Below, piece by piece: positions 24,962 through 32,746 of a stretch of 64,000 nucleotides of DNA. Under the pieces are notes generated by a model. The model made no database searches, had not been told where the DNA came from, and worked only from the letters and a program-made list of their open reading frames with translations. The DNA lies in NCBI GenBank assembly GCA_023390655.1, contig JAEWCL010000027.1, positions 1-64,000 on the forward strand, in the 5' to 3' direction. The stretch's first letter is position 1, and every line of letters begins with the position of its first letter. The translations under genes were made by a program, and so were the position numbers. This DNA comes from Bacillota bacterium (GTDB taxonomy: Bacteria > Bacillota > Clostridia > Christensenellales > CAG-138).

Positions 24962-26593
24962 ATGTCCTTCAAGCAGGAGCTCAAAGAACTCACGCATGAG
25001 CAAATCTGGCAGAAATACTGCGGATTTTTGGATATCTCCATAGAAGAATATATGCAAATCCAGCTTCGCCTGCTGCAAGAACAGCTCATGCTCTATGCAA
25101 AGAGCGGACTCGGGCAGCGTATTATGGGCGGCAAGCTCCCAGAAACCGTGACGGAGTTTCGAAAGACCGTTCCTCTGACCACCTATGACGATTATGCGGA
25201 CGTGCTCCTTGCAAAAAATGAGGCGGCGCTTCCGGCCTCCCCTGTCGTCTGGCTCGAAACCACATGGGAAAGCGGAGGCCACCCGTCTAAAGTGGCGCCC
25301 TACAGCGAGGAAATGCTTTCCGTCTACAAAAGCAATATTATTGCGGCATTGCTGCTTGCAACGGCTTCCGGGCGCGGGAAATTCCGTGCCAGCACCAGCC
25401 AGCGCGCGTTGTATGGTCTGGCACCGCTTCCCTACCCCACGGGGCTGCTGCCGCTTTTGATGAAGTCCGAGTTGGACCTTCATTTTTTGCCGCCCCTCAA
25501 GGACGCGCTGAAAATGTCGTTCGGCGAACAAAACAAGGTCGGGTTCCGGCAAAGCCTGCAGGGCGGCATCGACCTGTTTTTTGGCATGAGCAGCATCGTA
25601 TACGCCATCACGAAGAATTTCAGCTTAAACAGAACCGCCACCGGCGAAAAGCAGAAGCGGATGCTTGTAAAGCCGCATATGCTCTGGCGCATTTTAAATG
25701 CGAAATACAAAAGTTACCGGGACGGAAAGCCGGTTCTGCCCAAGGACCTGTTCCGCCTCAACGGCTTTGTCTGCGTGGGGACGGATTCTGCGCTATTTAA
25801 GGAAGACCTGGAGCACGCGTGGGGCTGCAGACCTCTTGAAATTGCGGGCGGAACGGAGCCGACCTGTATTGCGACGGAAACCTGGAGCAAAAATGGGCTT
25901 GTGTTCTTCCCTGACGCCTGCTTCTATGAATTCATTCCCGAAAGCGACATGTTAAGAAACATGGAGGACCCCTCCTATACGCCGCGCACGTTCCTGATGG
26001 ACGAGCTTGTCGCCAATGAAAACTATGAAATCGTCATCACCGTTTTAAAGGGCGGCGCGTTTATGCGCTACCGTGTGGGCGACGTTTACCGCTGCCTGCG
26101 CCTGAAAAACGAGCAGGACAATATCCGCCTGCCGCAGTTTGAATATGTGGACCGCGTGCCAAAGATTATTGATATCGCGGGATTTACGCGCATTACCGAG
26201 CGGGCAATCAACAAGGTGATCGAAGTCTCCCGCCTTCCCGTCGCGGATTGGTTTGCGCGCAAGCAGTATGACGACCAGAAGCGCTCCTTCATGCACATGT
26301 ATGTGGAAATCGATGAGGCCGCGCAGGGTTCGGCCGAATTCAACCGGCAGCTCATTTGCGACCATATGAGCATCTATTTCCGCCATTATGACCATGACTA
26401 CAGCGATCTGAAGAAGCTTCTGGGTATTGAACCGCTGCAGGTCACGCTGCTCACGCGCGGTATGATGGAAGCATATGAAACAAAATACGGCAAACCGATC
26501 CGGAAAATGAACCCGCCCCAGCAGGAAATCATCAACCTGATGTACCTGCAGAATGGGGAAATGGGCAGAGGAGGTGACGGTTTTTGTCGCTGA
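24962..26593 (+). CDS. GH3 superfamily acyl-adenylating protein
   Basis: A 543-residue soluble protein with the architecture of plant auxin-responsive GH3 enzymes, part of the acyl-adenylate-forming superfamily. Visible blocks: FRKTVPLTTYDDYADVL near residue 62, WLETTWESGGHPSKVAPYSEEML (phosphate-loop region) near 98, EIAGGTEPTCIATET near 297, RYRVGDVYRCL near 366 and the hinge-like PKIIDIAGFTRITERAINKVI. Plant members conjugate carboxylic acids to amino acids through an acyl-AMP; bacterial substrates are essentially unknown. GGGGCGGGG lies before the ATG. Its last 10 bases overlap the next gene. Confidence 0.82.
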   Translation: MSFKQELKELTHEQIWQKYCGFLDISIEEYMQIQLRLLQEQLMLYAKSGLGQRIMGGKLPETVTEFRKTVPLTTYDDYADVLLAKNEAALPASPVVWLETTWESGGHPSKVAPYSEEMLSVYKSNIIAALLLATASGRGKFRASTSQRALYGLAPLPYPTGLLPLLMKSELDLHFLPPLKDALKMSFGEQNKVGFRQSLQGGIDLFFGMSSIVYAITKNFSLNRTATGEKQKRMLVKPHMLWRILNAKYKSYRDGKPVLPKDLFRLNGFVCVGTDSALFKEDLEHAWGCRPLEIAGGTEPTCIATETWSKNGLVFFPDACFYEFIPESDMLRNMEDPSYTPRTFLMDELVANENYEIVITVLKGGAFMRYRVGDVYRCLRLKNEQDNIRLPQFEYVDRVPKIIDIAGFTRITERAINKVIEVSRLPVADWFARKQYDDQKRSFMHMYVEIDEAAQGSAEFNRQLICDHMSIYFRHYDHDYSDLKKLLGIEPLQVTLLTRGMMEAYETKYGKPIRKMNPPQQEIINLMYLQNGEMGRGGDGFCR

Positions 26594-29094
26594 ACGATGT
26601 CGCATTTAACCTGATCCCGCTCATTGGCCTGCTATGCAACGTGTTCTTGTTCCTGACGATGTGGACGGCCAAGAAGAGCCCGGTCATTTACTCCTTTATG
26701 GCGCTGCTGGTCTCCTTCATCCTGTGGACGGGCGGCTCACTCTTCATGCGCCTGGAATTGTATCCCGGCATGCTGTTCTGGTATGAAATATCTCTTTCGG
26801 GCATCTGCCTGGTACCGTATCTCTATTTTCTGCTTGCCTGCTCTTTCACCAGTGAGCGGGCAATTTTCCTGAAATATCTATGGGGTGTGATGACGATCAT
26901 CGTCATTGTGCTCAACCAATTTGACACATTCATTGCCCATCCGCTCATCACCAATTCCCAGGGTGAAAAAGAATTCGAATATATAGTGCAGCCTGCGGTC
27001 TGGCTGTTGATCCTGTACGCAGTAGCGGTCCTTGGCTCCATTGGACGCATCCTTTCCAAAAACATCAAAAACGGCATGCTCAACCGTTCCCATTTCAAAC
27101 CGCTGATCATAGGCGTGTTTGCGATGTTCGGGCTGACGCTGCTGGACCTGATCCCCTCGCTCGGGTCGATCCCTACTGACTCGTTTGCCTGCACGTTCAA
27201 CGCGTTCTGCATCTACTATGCGCTGTATAAAAAGCGGGTCTACGCGCTCAGCCAGATGACCTCCAAGGGAGCGACATACCTGATTTCCGCCATCATTACA
27301 ACGGTGCTGCTGGTGATGGGCTACCACACGGTGGATCGCTTCCTTGCAACCACATTGGAACAGACGGTGTTTGACCGCTCCATGTTCATGGCAATCTTAT
27401 TTTCCCTCCTGGGCATCCTGATCTTCAGCCTGCTCAATTCTTTGCATGAGTCGCTGTTTATCAAGGACCAGATCGAGCGCGAAAACAAGATGAAGACCTT
27501 CTCTCTTGCCATCAACAAGACGCTTAAGCTGAGTGAAATTGTAGTCACCTATGTGGACTTTCTGCGCGAAAGCAGCGCGACGGCGCAAATACAGGTCTGC
27601 CTGCATGTGCCCGAAGAACAGTGCTACCGCACAACCTCCGATTATTCCTGCCTGAACAAGCGCCTGATGCTAAGGGAGGACAATTCTCTTGTGCAGTGGC
27701 TGCAGCAGAATGACCGCGCGGTGGTTTACAATGAGTTTTTGCAGACCACGCAGTATAAATCCATGTGGGAGACCGAGAAGCAGTTGCTTGAAAGCCTTGG
27801 CGTTGCGCTGATATTGCCCATCAAGTGCGACGGGATGCTTGTTGGCATGACGCTGCTTTCCGAAAAAATCAACCGGCGGCCCTATACGTACGATGAAGTC
27901 AACTTTATGGAGTCCGTGCTTTCTATCGTCTCCATTGCCATCAAAAACGCCAACCTGTACGAGACCATCGAGCGCGAGGCGCAGCGGGATTCGTTGACGG
28001 GTCTTTTCAACCGCCGCCATTTCAACCAGCAGATGCAGGAGGATTTCCAGCGCGCGCGTTCCCATTCCATCGCGGTGATCCTCTTTAACCTTGACGATTT
28101 CCGTTTGTATAACGAGCTGTACGGCAGCGGCGAGGGGGACCGCGTTTTACAGCACTTTGCCCACATCGTGCAGGGCATCGTCGGGAACCGGGGCACGGTT
28201 GCGCGCTATGGCGGTAAGGAGTTCGCGGTCAGCCTGCCGTTTTCCGGCGCATCCACCGCGGAGGAAGTGGCGCAGCGCGTCAAGGAGAATTTTGCAAGCT
28301 ATTTGGCGCAGTCCGGCGGCAGCTCACAGAAATTCCTCACGTTCTCCGCGGGTATCTGCGCGTATCCTACTGCCGCCGCGAATACGGATCAGCTGCTTTC
28401 CTACGCAAACCTTGCCGTGTATTCCGTGAAGAAAAACGGCAAAAACCGGGTGATGACCTATACGCGAAATACGATGGACGATCCGATGACCACAAAGAGC
28501 AAGGCGTCCATCGTGCAGGAATATACCTCCACCATCTATGCTTTGACTGCCGCGATCGACGCGAAGGATCATTATACGTTCAGCCATTCCCAGTGCGTTT
28601 CCTCCTACGCGGCGCAGCTTGCGGCCGCCGCGGGACTAAGCGAGGAGCATGTGGAAATCATCCGCCAGGCAGGGCTTCTGCATGATATCGGGAAGATCGG
28701 CATTCCGGACAGTATCCTCTCTAAGGAAGGCAAGCTGACGGATGAAGAGTTCCGCATCATGCGCGGGCATGTGGAGCGCTCCATTGAAATGATCCGCCAT
28801 CTCCCCTCGCTCGATTATGTCATCCCGGTGGTGCTTGCCCACCACGAGCGGTTTGACGGCAGGGGATACCCGCGCGGTATCGCCGGGGAGAGCATCCCCA
28901 TCGGCGGGCGGTGCTTGAACATCGTAGACTCGTTTGACGCCATGATTTCCCGCCGCTCCTATAAGGAGACCATGCCGGTGGAGGCGGCGTTGCAGGAAAT
29001 CCGCGTCAACCTCGGCAAACAGTTTGACCCGGAGCTCGGGCAGCTGTTTATCTCCCTGGTGGAAAGCGGACAGGTCAGCGTGGTAAGCTACTGA
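26584..29094 (+). CDS. 7TM sensor with GAF, degenerate GGDEF and HD-GYP phosphodiesterase domains
   Basis: An 836-residue membrane protein. Residues 1-285 hold eight or so hydrophobic segments of the histidine-kinase-type 7TM sensor. A GAF domain follows at about 305-460, then a GGDEF-like domain whose signature is GGKEF (543-547), so cyclase activity is doubtful. The HD-GYP domain is intact, with His700-Asp701 in HDIGKIG, paired His753-His754 and GRGYP at 759-763, so cyclic-di-GMP breakdown is predicted. The start is TTG 26584, preceded by GAGGAGGTGA and overlapping the GH3 stop. Coupling to the GH3 gene suggests that it senses or acts with the product of that pathway. Confidence 0.88.
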   Translation: MSLNDVAFNLIPLIGLLCNVFLFLTMWTAKKSPVIYSFMALLVSFILWTGGSLFMRLELYPGMLFWYEISLSGICLVPYLYFLLACSFTSERAIFLKYLWGVMTIIVIVLNQFDTFIAHPLITNSQGEKEFEYIVQPAVWLLILYAVAVLGSIGRILSKNIKNGMLNRSHFKPLIIGVFAMFGLTLLDLIPSLGSIPTDSFACTFNAFCIYYALYKKRVYALSQMTSKGATYLISAIITTVLLVMGYHTVDRFLATTLEQTVFDRSMFMAILFSLLGILIFSLLNSLHESLFIKDQIERENKMKTFSLAINKTLKLSEIVVTYVDFLRESSATAQIQVCLHVPEEQCYRTTSDYSCLNKRLMLREDNSLVQWLQQNDRAVVYNEFLQTTQYKSMWETEKQLLESLGVALILPIKCDGMLVGMTLLSEKINRRPYTYDEVNFMESVLSIVSIAIKNANLYETIEREAQRDSLTGLFNRRHFNQQMQEDFQRARSHSIAVILFNLDDFRLYNELYGSGEGDRVLQHFAHIVQGIVGNRGTVARYGGKEFAVSLPFSGASTAEEVAQRVKENFASYLAQSGGSSQKFLTFSAGICAYPTAAANTDQLLSYANLAVYSVKKNGKNRVMTYTRNTMDDPMTTKSKASIVQEYTSTIYALTAAIDAKDHYTFSHSQCVSSYAAQLAAAAGLSEEHVEIIRQAGLLHDIGKIGIPDSILSKEGKLTDEEFRIMRGHVERSIEMIRHLPSLDYVIPVVLAHHERFDGRGYPRGIAGESIPIGGRCLNIVDSFDAMISRRSYKETMPVEAALQEIRVNLGKQFDPELGQLFISLVESGQVSVVSY

Positions 29095-29132
29095 TTTGGG
29101 TTTTATCCTGATTTTTCTATTCACATATTGAT

Positions 29133-29181
29133 CCCCCATTCCTTTGGGCGCATACTAAGGGTATACGCATGGAAATGGGGG
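29133..29181 (+). promoter_or_regulatory. Nested inverted repeat before the glycerophosphodiesterase gene
   Basis: Outer arms CCCCCATT (29133-29140) and AATGGGGG (29074+100 to 29181) pair perfectly. Inner arms GCGCATAC (29148-29155) and GTATACGC (29161-29168) pair with one mismatch. The GGGGG of the right outer arm is also the ribosome binding site of the ATG at 29189. A weak TTGATC/CATACT promoter overlaps the left half, so the repeat may be an operator rather than an RNA hairpin. Confidence 0.45.
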
Positions 29182-29188
29182 TATTTTT

Positions 29189-29932
29189 ATGCCGGTTACA
29201 CAGGTATGGGCGCACCGGGGCGCAAGCGCATATGCGCCGGAGAATACGCTCCCCGCATTTGAGCTTGCAATCAAAATGGGTGCGCAGGGCATTGAACTGG
29301 ATGTGCATGAAAGCGCCGACGGGCACCTGATGGTGATCCACGATGAAACCGTGGACAGGACTTCAAACGGGCATGGCCGCGTGGTGGATCAGACGCTGGC
29401 TGATTTAAAGCGGCTTGATTTCTCCAATGGGAAAGAAGGATTTGCTGGCGTACGCATCCCCACGCTGCCCGAGGTATATGCACTCTTACAGCCCACCGGT
29501 CTTATGATCAATGTGGAGATCAAATGCGATGTCGTCATCTACTGGGGTATTTGGGAGAAGCTCATCGCACTCGAACGCGAAATGGGCATGCAGGGGCGAA
29601 TATGCTATTCCTCGTTCAACCACTATGTGCTCCCGAAGATCAGGGAGATGGACCCTGCGGCAAAAATCGGACTGCTGTATGGGGAAGCGCTCATCGACCC
29701 CTGGGTATATGCAGGCTATGTGAAGGCCGACGCGCTGCATCCGCACTATCTTGCCGCACTCTACGGGCCGGGCATGCTGGAAGGCTGCAAAAAGAACGGC
29801 GTTGCCGTACACACCTGGACGGTGGACGATCCCGCGGCCATCTACAAGCTTGCCGGGGCGGGCGTGGAGGCGGTGATTACCAACAAGCCCGACGTTGCGC
29901 TTGCGGCGGTGCAAAGAGCGCAGGGAGAATAG
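29189..29932 (+). CDS. Glycerophosphodiester phosphodiesterase
   Basis: A 247-residue cytosolic GDPD of the UgpQ type, which releases glycerol 3-phosphate from deacylated phospholipids. Family residues are present: AHRGASAYAPENTLPAF (catalytic His-Arg-Gly), GIELDVHESADGHLMVIHDETVDRTSNG (metal-binding Glu and Asp, second catalytic His), and the C-terminal VAVHTWTVDD and VITNKPDVAL. It has no signal peptide. GGGGG precedes the ATG but lies inside an inverted repeat. It stands alone with a terminator after it. Confidence 0.92.
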   Translation: MPVTQVWAHRGASAYAPENTLPAFELAIKMGAQGIELDVHESADGHLMVIHDETVDRTSNGHGRVVDQTLADLKRLDFSNGKEGFAGVRIPTLPEVYALLQPTGLMINVEIKCDVVIYWGIWEKLIALEREMGMQGRICYSSFNHYVLPKIREMDPAAKIGLLYGEALIDPWVYAGYVKADALHPHYLAALYGPGMLEGCKKNGVAVHTWTVDDPAAIYKLAGAGVEAVITNKPDVALAAVQRAQGE

Positions 29933-29955
29933 CAAGGGCTACGCAGGAAATGAAG

Positions 29956-29985
29956 ACGGCTGCATGCTTGATGCAGCCGTTTTGT
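29956..29985 (+). terminator. Terminator after the glycerophosphodiesterase gene
   Basis: ACGGCTGCAT (29956-29965) pairs with ATGCAGCCGT (29971-29980) over 5 bases and is followed by TTTTG. It lies between convergent genes. Confidence 0.85.
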
Positions 29986-30009
29986 ATGTGCAAAAGCCAT
30001 TGCCTGCAG

Positions 30010-31281
30010 TTACAGCGGACGGGGTTTCCCCAGCGAGGCGTTTTTTGCGCGCCAATAGCGCCCGTAGTAGCCGCCGGATTTGGGATGCTCCCATCCGTCG
30101 GTCGGGAAGGAAGAGACGAACGCATCTTCCTGCGCCGCGGCGCGGGAGGCAAAGTCATGAAGAACTGCCGCATCCGGTACGCCGGATGCAAACAGCCGCG
30201 CTTCCTCCGCCAGCCATTCTTCTTCGAGCGCATCCCGCCGTGCGCGGAGCGCAGCTACATCGATCTTTCCGGCCAATACCGCCCGGTGCAGCTGTTCCCG
30301 CCTGAGCCAGTACGCGCGTCCCTCATCTTCAGTATCGAATACCGGCGCGCCGCTTGGAATACCGAAAAACATCGGCTTGAACGCAGAAATGCAGGGGGTG
30401 GACGCCCCGGTGAGCCAGACGGTCATCGGCGCATCCTTGCGCAACACGGCGACAAAGCTGCCCGTGGAGTGATCGCCGATAGGGCCGCCCGTGTGCATGC
30501 ACACGCTGCCGACGTCCGCGCGGGTAAATTCGCGGCCCGAAAGCTTTGGGGAATGCTGCCGCAAAGCGCGCATCAGGGAAGCGGGGCTCTGCGGCCCTTC
30601 CTGCAGCGCACAGACGGATTGGGCCCGACGGGCTTTCGATGCGGAAAAGAAGGTGTACACAGGTTCGCGGAACGCCTGTGCAAAACTGGCGCTTTCAGGG
30701 ATGCCGCTTCTGTGCGTATGCTCATGGTTTAGGCTCAACCCGTTTGAAATCGCGCCGTAATCCTTGATTTCCCTGGCTGCCCAGTTTCGTCCCGCGGTCT
30801 CAAGAACAAACGCGCAGTCCGGATCGGCAAGCAAGAAGCTGTTGTCGTAGCGGAAGTCATGGTCGTACCCGCAGTTGCCGCCCTGGCCGTGGGCTTGCAG
30901 CAGCGTGGTGATGACAAACAGCGCTTCTTCCGCGGTTTTTGCGCGTTCGAGCCCAAGGCGCAGCAAATCCATGCCGGTCAACGCATCCGGCCCTTTTTTC
31001 GCTTTTGTAAACACGGCCTCGTTACCGATCGCAACGCCATGCTCGTTGACGCCCATCTCAGCGCCCCATATCCAGTCCGGTTTACACAGAAGCACCGCAT
31101 GGGTACATTCCGCCTGCGGTATGACAATGTAGGTACAGTTGACCGTACTGCCGGGTGCATGGCGCTGTGCCGGGACAAAGCGGATCACATGGGGCTCATT
31201 GGGGCTGCGGTCGCTGTTTTTTGCAAGCAGCGTACTGCCGTTTTTTGACCATTCGGGGAGTGCGCAGAGCGTATCACACAT
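30010..31281 (-). CDS. C69 family peptidase / acyltransferase-like Ntn hydrolase
   Basis: A 423-residue N-terminal nucleophile hydrolase of peptidase family C69 (dipeptidase A/secernin type). The start MCDTLCALPEWSKNGSTLLAKNSDR places Cys2 as the nucleophile exposed on removal of Met1. NEHGVAIGNEAVF, YDNSFLLADP, ETAGRNWAAREI and SNGLSLN are family blocks. It probably cleaves dipeptides or related amides in the cytosol; the substrate is unknown. The ATG was chosen for AAGGAGG upstream and because the Cys must follow it. Convergent with the glycerophosphodiesterase gene. Confidence 0.87.
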   Translation of the reverse strand: MCDTLCALPEWSKNGSTLLAKNSDRSPNEPHVIRFVPAQRHAPGSTVNCTYIVIPQAECTHAVLLCKPDWIWGAEMGVNEHGVAIGNEAVFTKAKKGPDALTGMDLLRLGLERAKTAEEALFVITTLLQAHGQGGNCGYDHDFRYDNSFLLADPDCAFVLETAGRNWAAREIKDYGAISNGLSLNHEHTHRSGIPESASFAQAFREPVYTFFSASKARRAQSVCALQEGPQSPASLMRALRQHSPKLSGREFTRADVGSVCMHTGGPIGDHSTGSFVAVLRKDAPMTVWLTGASTPCISAFKPMFFGIPSGAPVFDTEDEGRAYWLRREQLHRAVLAGKIDVAALRARRDALEEEWLAEEARLFASGVPDAAVLHDFASRAAAQEDAFVSSFPTDGWEHPKSGGYYGRYWRAKNASLGKPRPL

Positions 31282-31370
31282 AAGAAGCCTCCTTTCAGAT
31301 GCGTAAAAGAGATGGTTGCGTGAAAAGATGATTGCTATTTGCATGATAGTACATATGGGAATATCCGTAA

Positions 31371-31407
31371 AGGCAAAAAAACAACGGCTGCATGAATTTG
31401 CAGCCGT
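31371..31407 (-). terminator. Terminator of the RNA methyltransferase operon
   Basis: On the minus strand ACGGCTGCA pairs with TGCAGCCGT (plus-strand arms 31384-31392 and 31399-31407) over 6 bases and is followed by TGTTTTTTTTG. Confidence 0.88.
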
Positions 31408-31432
31408 TTGTATTCGCAAATGGAGCCTATTG

Positions 31433-31488
31433 CAAGGGGCGTTGCCCCTGCACCCCACCAAAGGGACACGTCCCTTTGGAATCCCTGA
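31433..31488 (+). repeat. GC-rich interspersed repeat, copy 1
   Basis: The pattern GGGG..TTGCCCCTG.ACCCCACC.AAGGGA...TCCC.T.GGAATCCC is shared with the reverse complement of 48877-48932. It contains two small hairpins, GGGGC/GCCCC and AAAGGGA/TCCCTTT. Such repeats are common between genes in Clostridia; their function is not known. Confidence 0.65.
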
Positions 31489-31594
31489 CGCGCGGGGAAA
31501 GTCTTGTTTTTAGGGTATCATAGACGGATTCTTAGGTCCGTTACGGCCCTAAGCGAGGGGCAGAGCCCCAAATAAATGATGTTCGGAATGCGCG

Positions 31595-32725
31595 TCAATC
31601 CTCCGCGCCGTCCTCCACCCTTTTCGGGGGGAAGTATTGATACAGCGTGCACGGCAAGCCGCCGTTTGTGAGCTTGCGGCGCTTGTCCGCACGCCTGCCA
31701 TAAAAACGTTCAAATTCGCGGTCCGCGGTGATGATGGCCTGCTTATAGCCGGGCAGCCGGGAAAATACCGCGCGCATGTCCTGGTACAGGCGCTGCGCAT
31801 CCTTCTTGTTGAGCAAGCGCTCCCCATAGGGTGGGTTGACGGCGATGAGCCCTTCGCCGGAGGCTTCCGGCAGGTCATGTAGAGGACGTATAACCCAGCG
31901 CAGCATGACGCCTGCCTTTTTGGCGTGGCGTTTGCAAAGCTCAATGCTGTGCGCGTCGATATCGCTGCCTATAATATCGACAGGGGAAGGATCGATCGCA
32001 TCCTGCGCCTCTTCGCGCGCGCGGGAAAACGCGTTGGCGGAAAGGAAATGCCAGTGTTCCGCCGCAAATTCCCGGGAAAGCCCCGGTGCGCGGCGCTGGG
32101 CGATCATGGCGGCTTCGATGGGGAAGGTGCCCGAGCCGCACATGGGGTCAATGAGCGGTACGCCGCTTCTAAAACGGGAAAGCAAGAGTATGCCTGCCGC
32201 AAGCGATTCCGCGAGCGGGGCCGCCACATTCCAGGTACGGTAGCCGCGGCGGGACAGGCCTGCGCCGCATGCGTCAAGCGCAAGGGTTGCGGTATCCCGC
32301 AACAGGCCGACCTCCACAATCACCTCGTCCCCCGTTTCCGGGAGCAGCTGTGTGCGGTAGCTCTGACGCAGGCTCTCTACGATTGCCTTTTTTGTGATGC
32401 TCTGGCAGTCGGATACGCTAAAGAGCGTGCTCTTTGCGGACTTGCCGTTGACATGGATATTGGAGTCGCGCTGTAAATGCCGCTTCCAGGGGAGCGCCTT
32501 CACGCCTTCAAACAACTCGTCAAACGTCTTTGCTGGGAAGCTCCCTACAACAAGCAGCACGCGCTCCGCGGCCCGCAGCCACAACAGCGCGCGGCACAAA
32601 GCGGCTTCATCGCCGGAAAACAGCACGCGCGCATCCAATACCTCATCAACATCGATTTGCAGTGCGCGCAGTTCCATCGCGACGACGGACTCGAGCCCCA
32701 GTTTGCAGGTGGCAATCAGTTGCAT
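31595..32725 (-). CDS. THUMP domain class I 23S rRNA methyltransferase (YpsC/RlmL-like)
   Basis: A 376-residue RNA methyltransferase. The N-terminal ferredoxin-like and THUMP part (residues 1-150) begins CKLGLESVVAMELRALQ and includes SITKKAIVESL. The Rossmann methyltransferase domain has LIDPMCGSGTFPIEAAMIA (cofactor loop), IGSDIDAHSIELCKRHAKKAG and the catalytic NPPYGERL of N2-guanine methyltransferases. By family it methylates 23S rRNA; the exact base is not certain. GAAGGA precedes the ATG. It follows the TPR gene by 21 bases on the same strand. Confidence 0.9.
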   Translation of the reverse strand: MQLIATCKLGLESVVAMELRALQIDVDEVLDARVLFSGDEAALCRALLWLRAAERVLLVVGSFPAKTFDELFEGVKALPWKRHLQRDSNIHVNGKSAKSTLFSVSDCQSITKKAIVESLRQSYRTQLLPETGDEVIVEVGLLRDTATLALDACGAGLSRRGYRTWNVAAPLAESLAAGILLLSRFRSGVPLIDPMCGSGTFPIEAAMIAQRRAPGLSREFAAEHWHFLSANAFSRAREEAQDAIDPSPVDIIGSDIDAHSIELCKRHAKKAGVMLRWVIRPLHDLPEASGEGLIAVNPPYGERLLNKKDAQRLYQDMRAVFSRLPGYKQAIITADREFERFYGRRADKRRKLTNGGLPCTLYQYFPPKRVEDGAED

Positions 32726-32746
32726 GTTTTGTATTCCTTCGTTTTT

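Larger units (their letters stand above)
31282..31594. other. Intergenic region between C69 peptidase and RNA methyltransferase genes
   Basis: It contains the methyltransferase terminator (31371-31407), a repeat (31433-31488) and further GC-rich small hairpins such as GGGGC-AGA-GCCCC near 31560. No gene was recognised. Confidence 0.6.
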
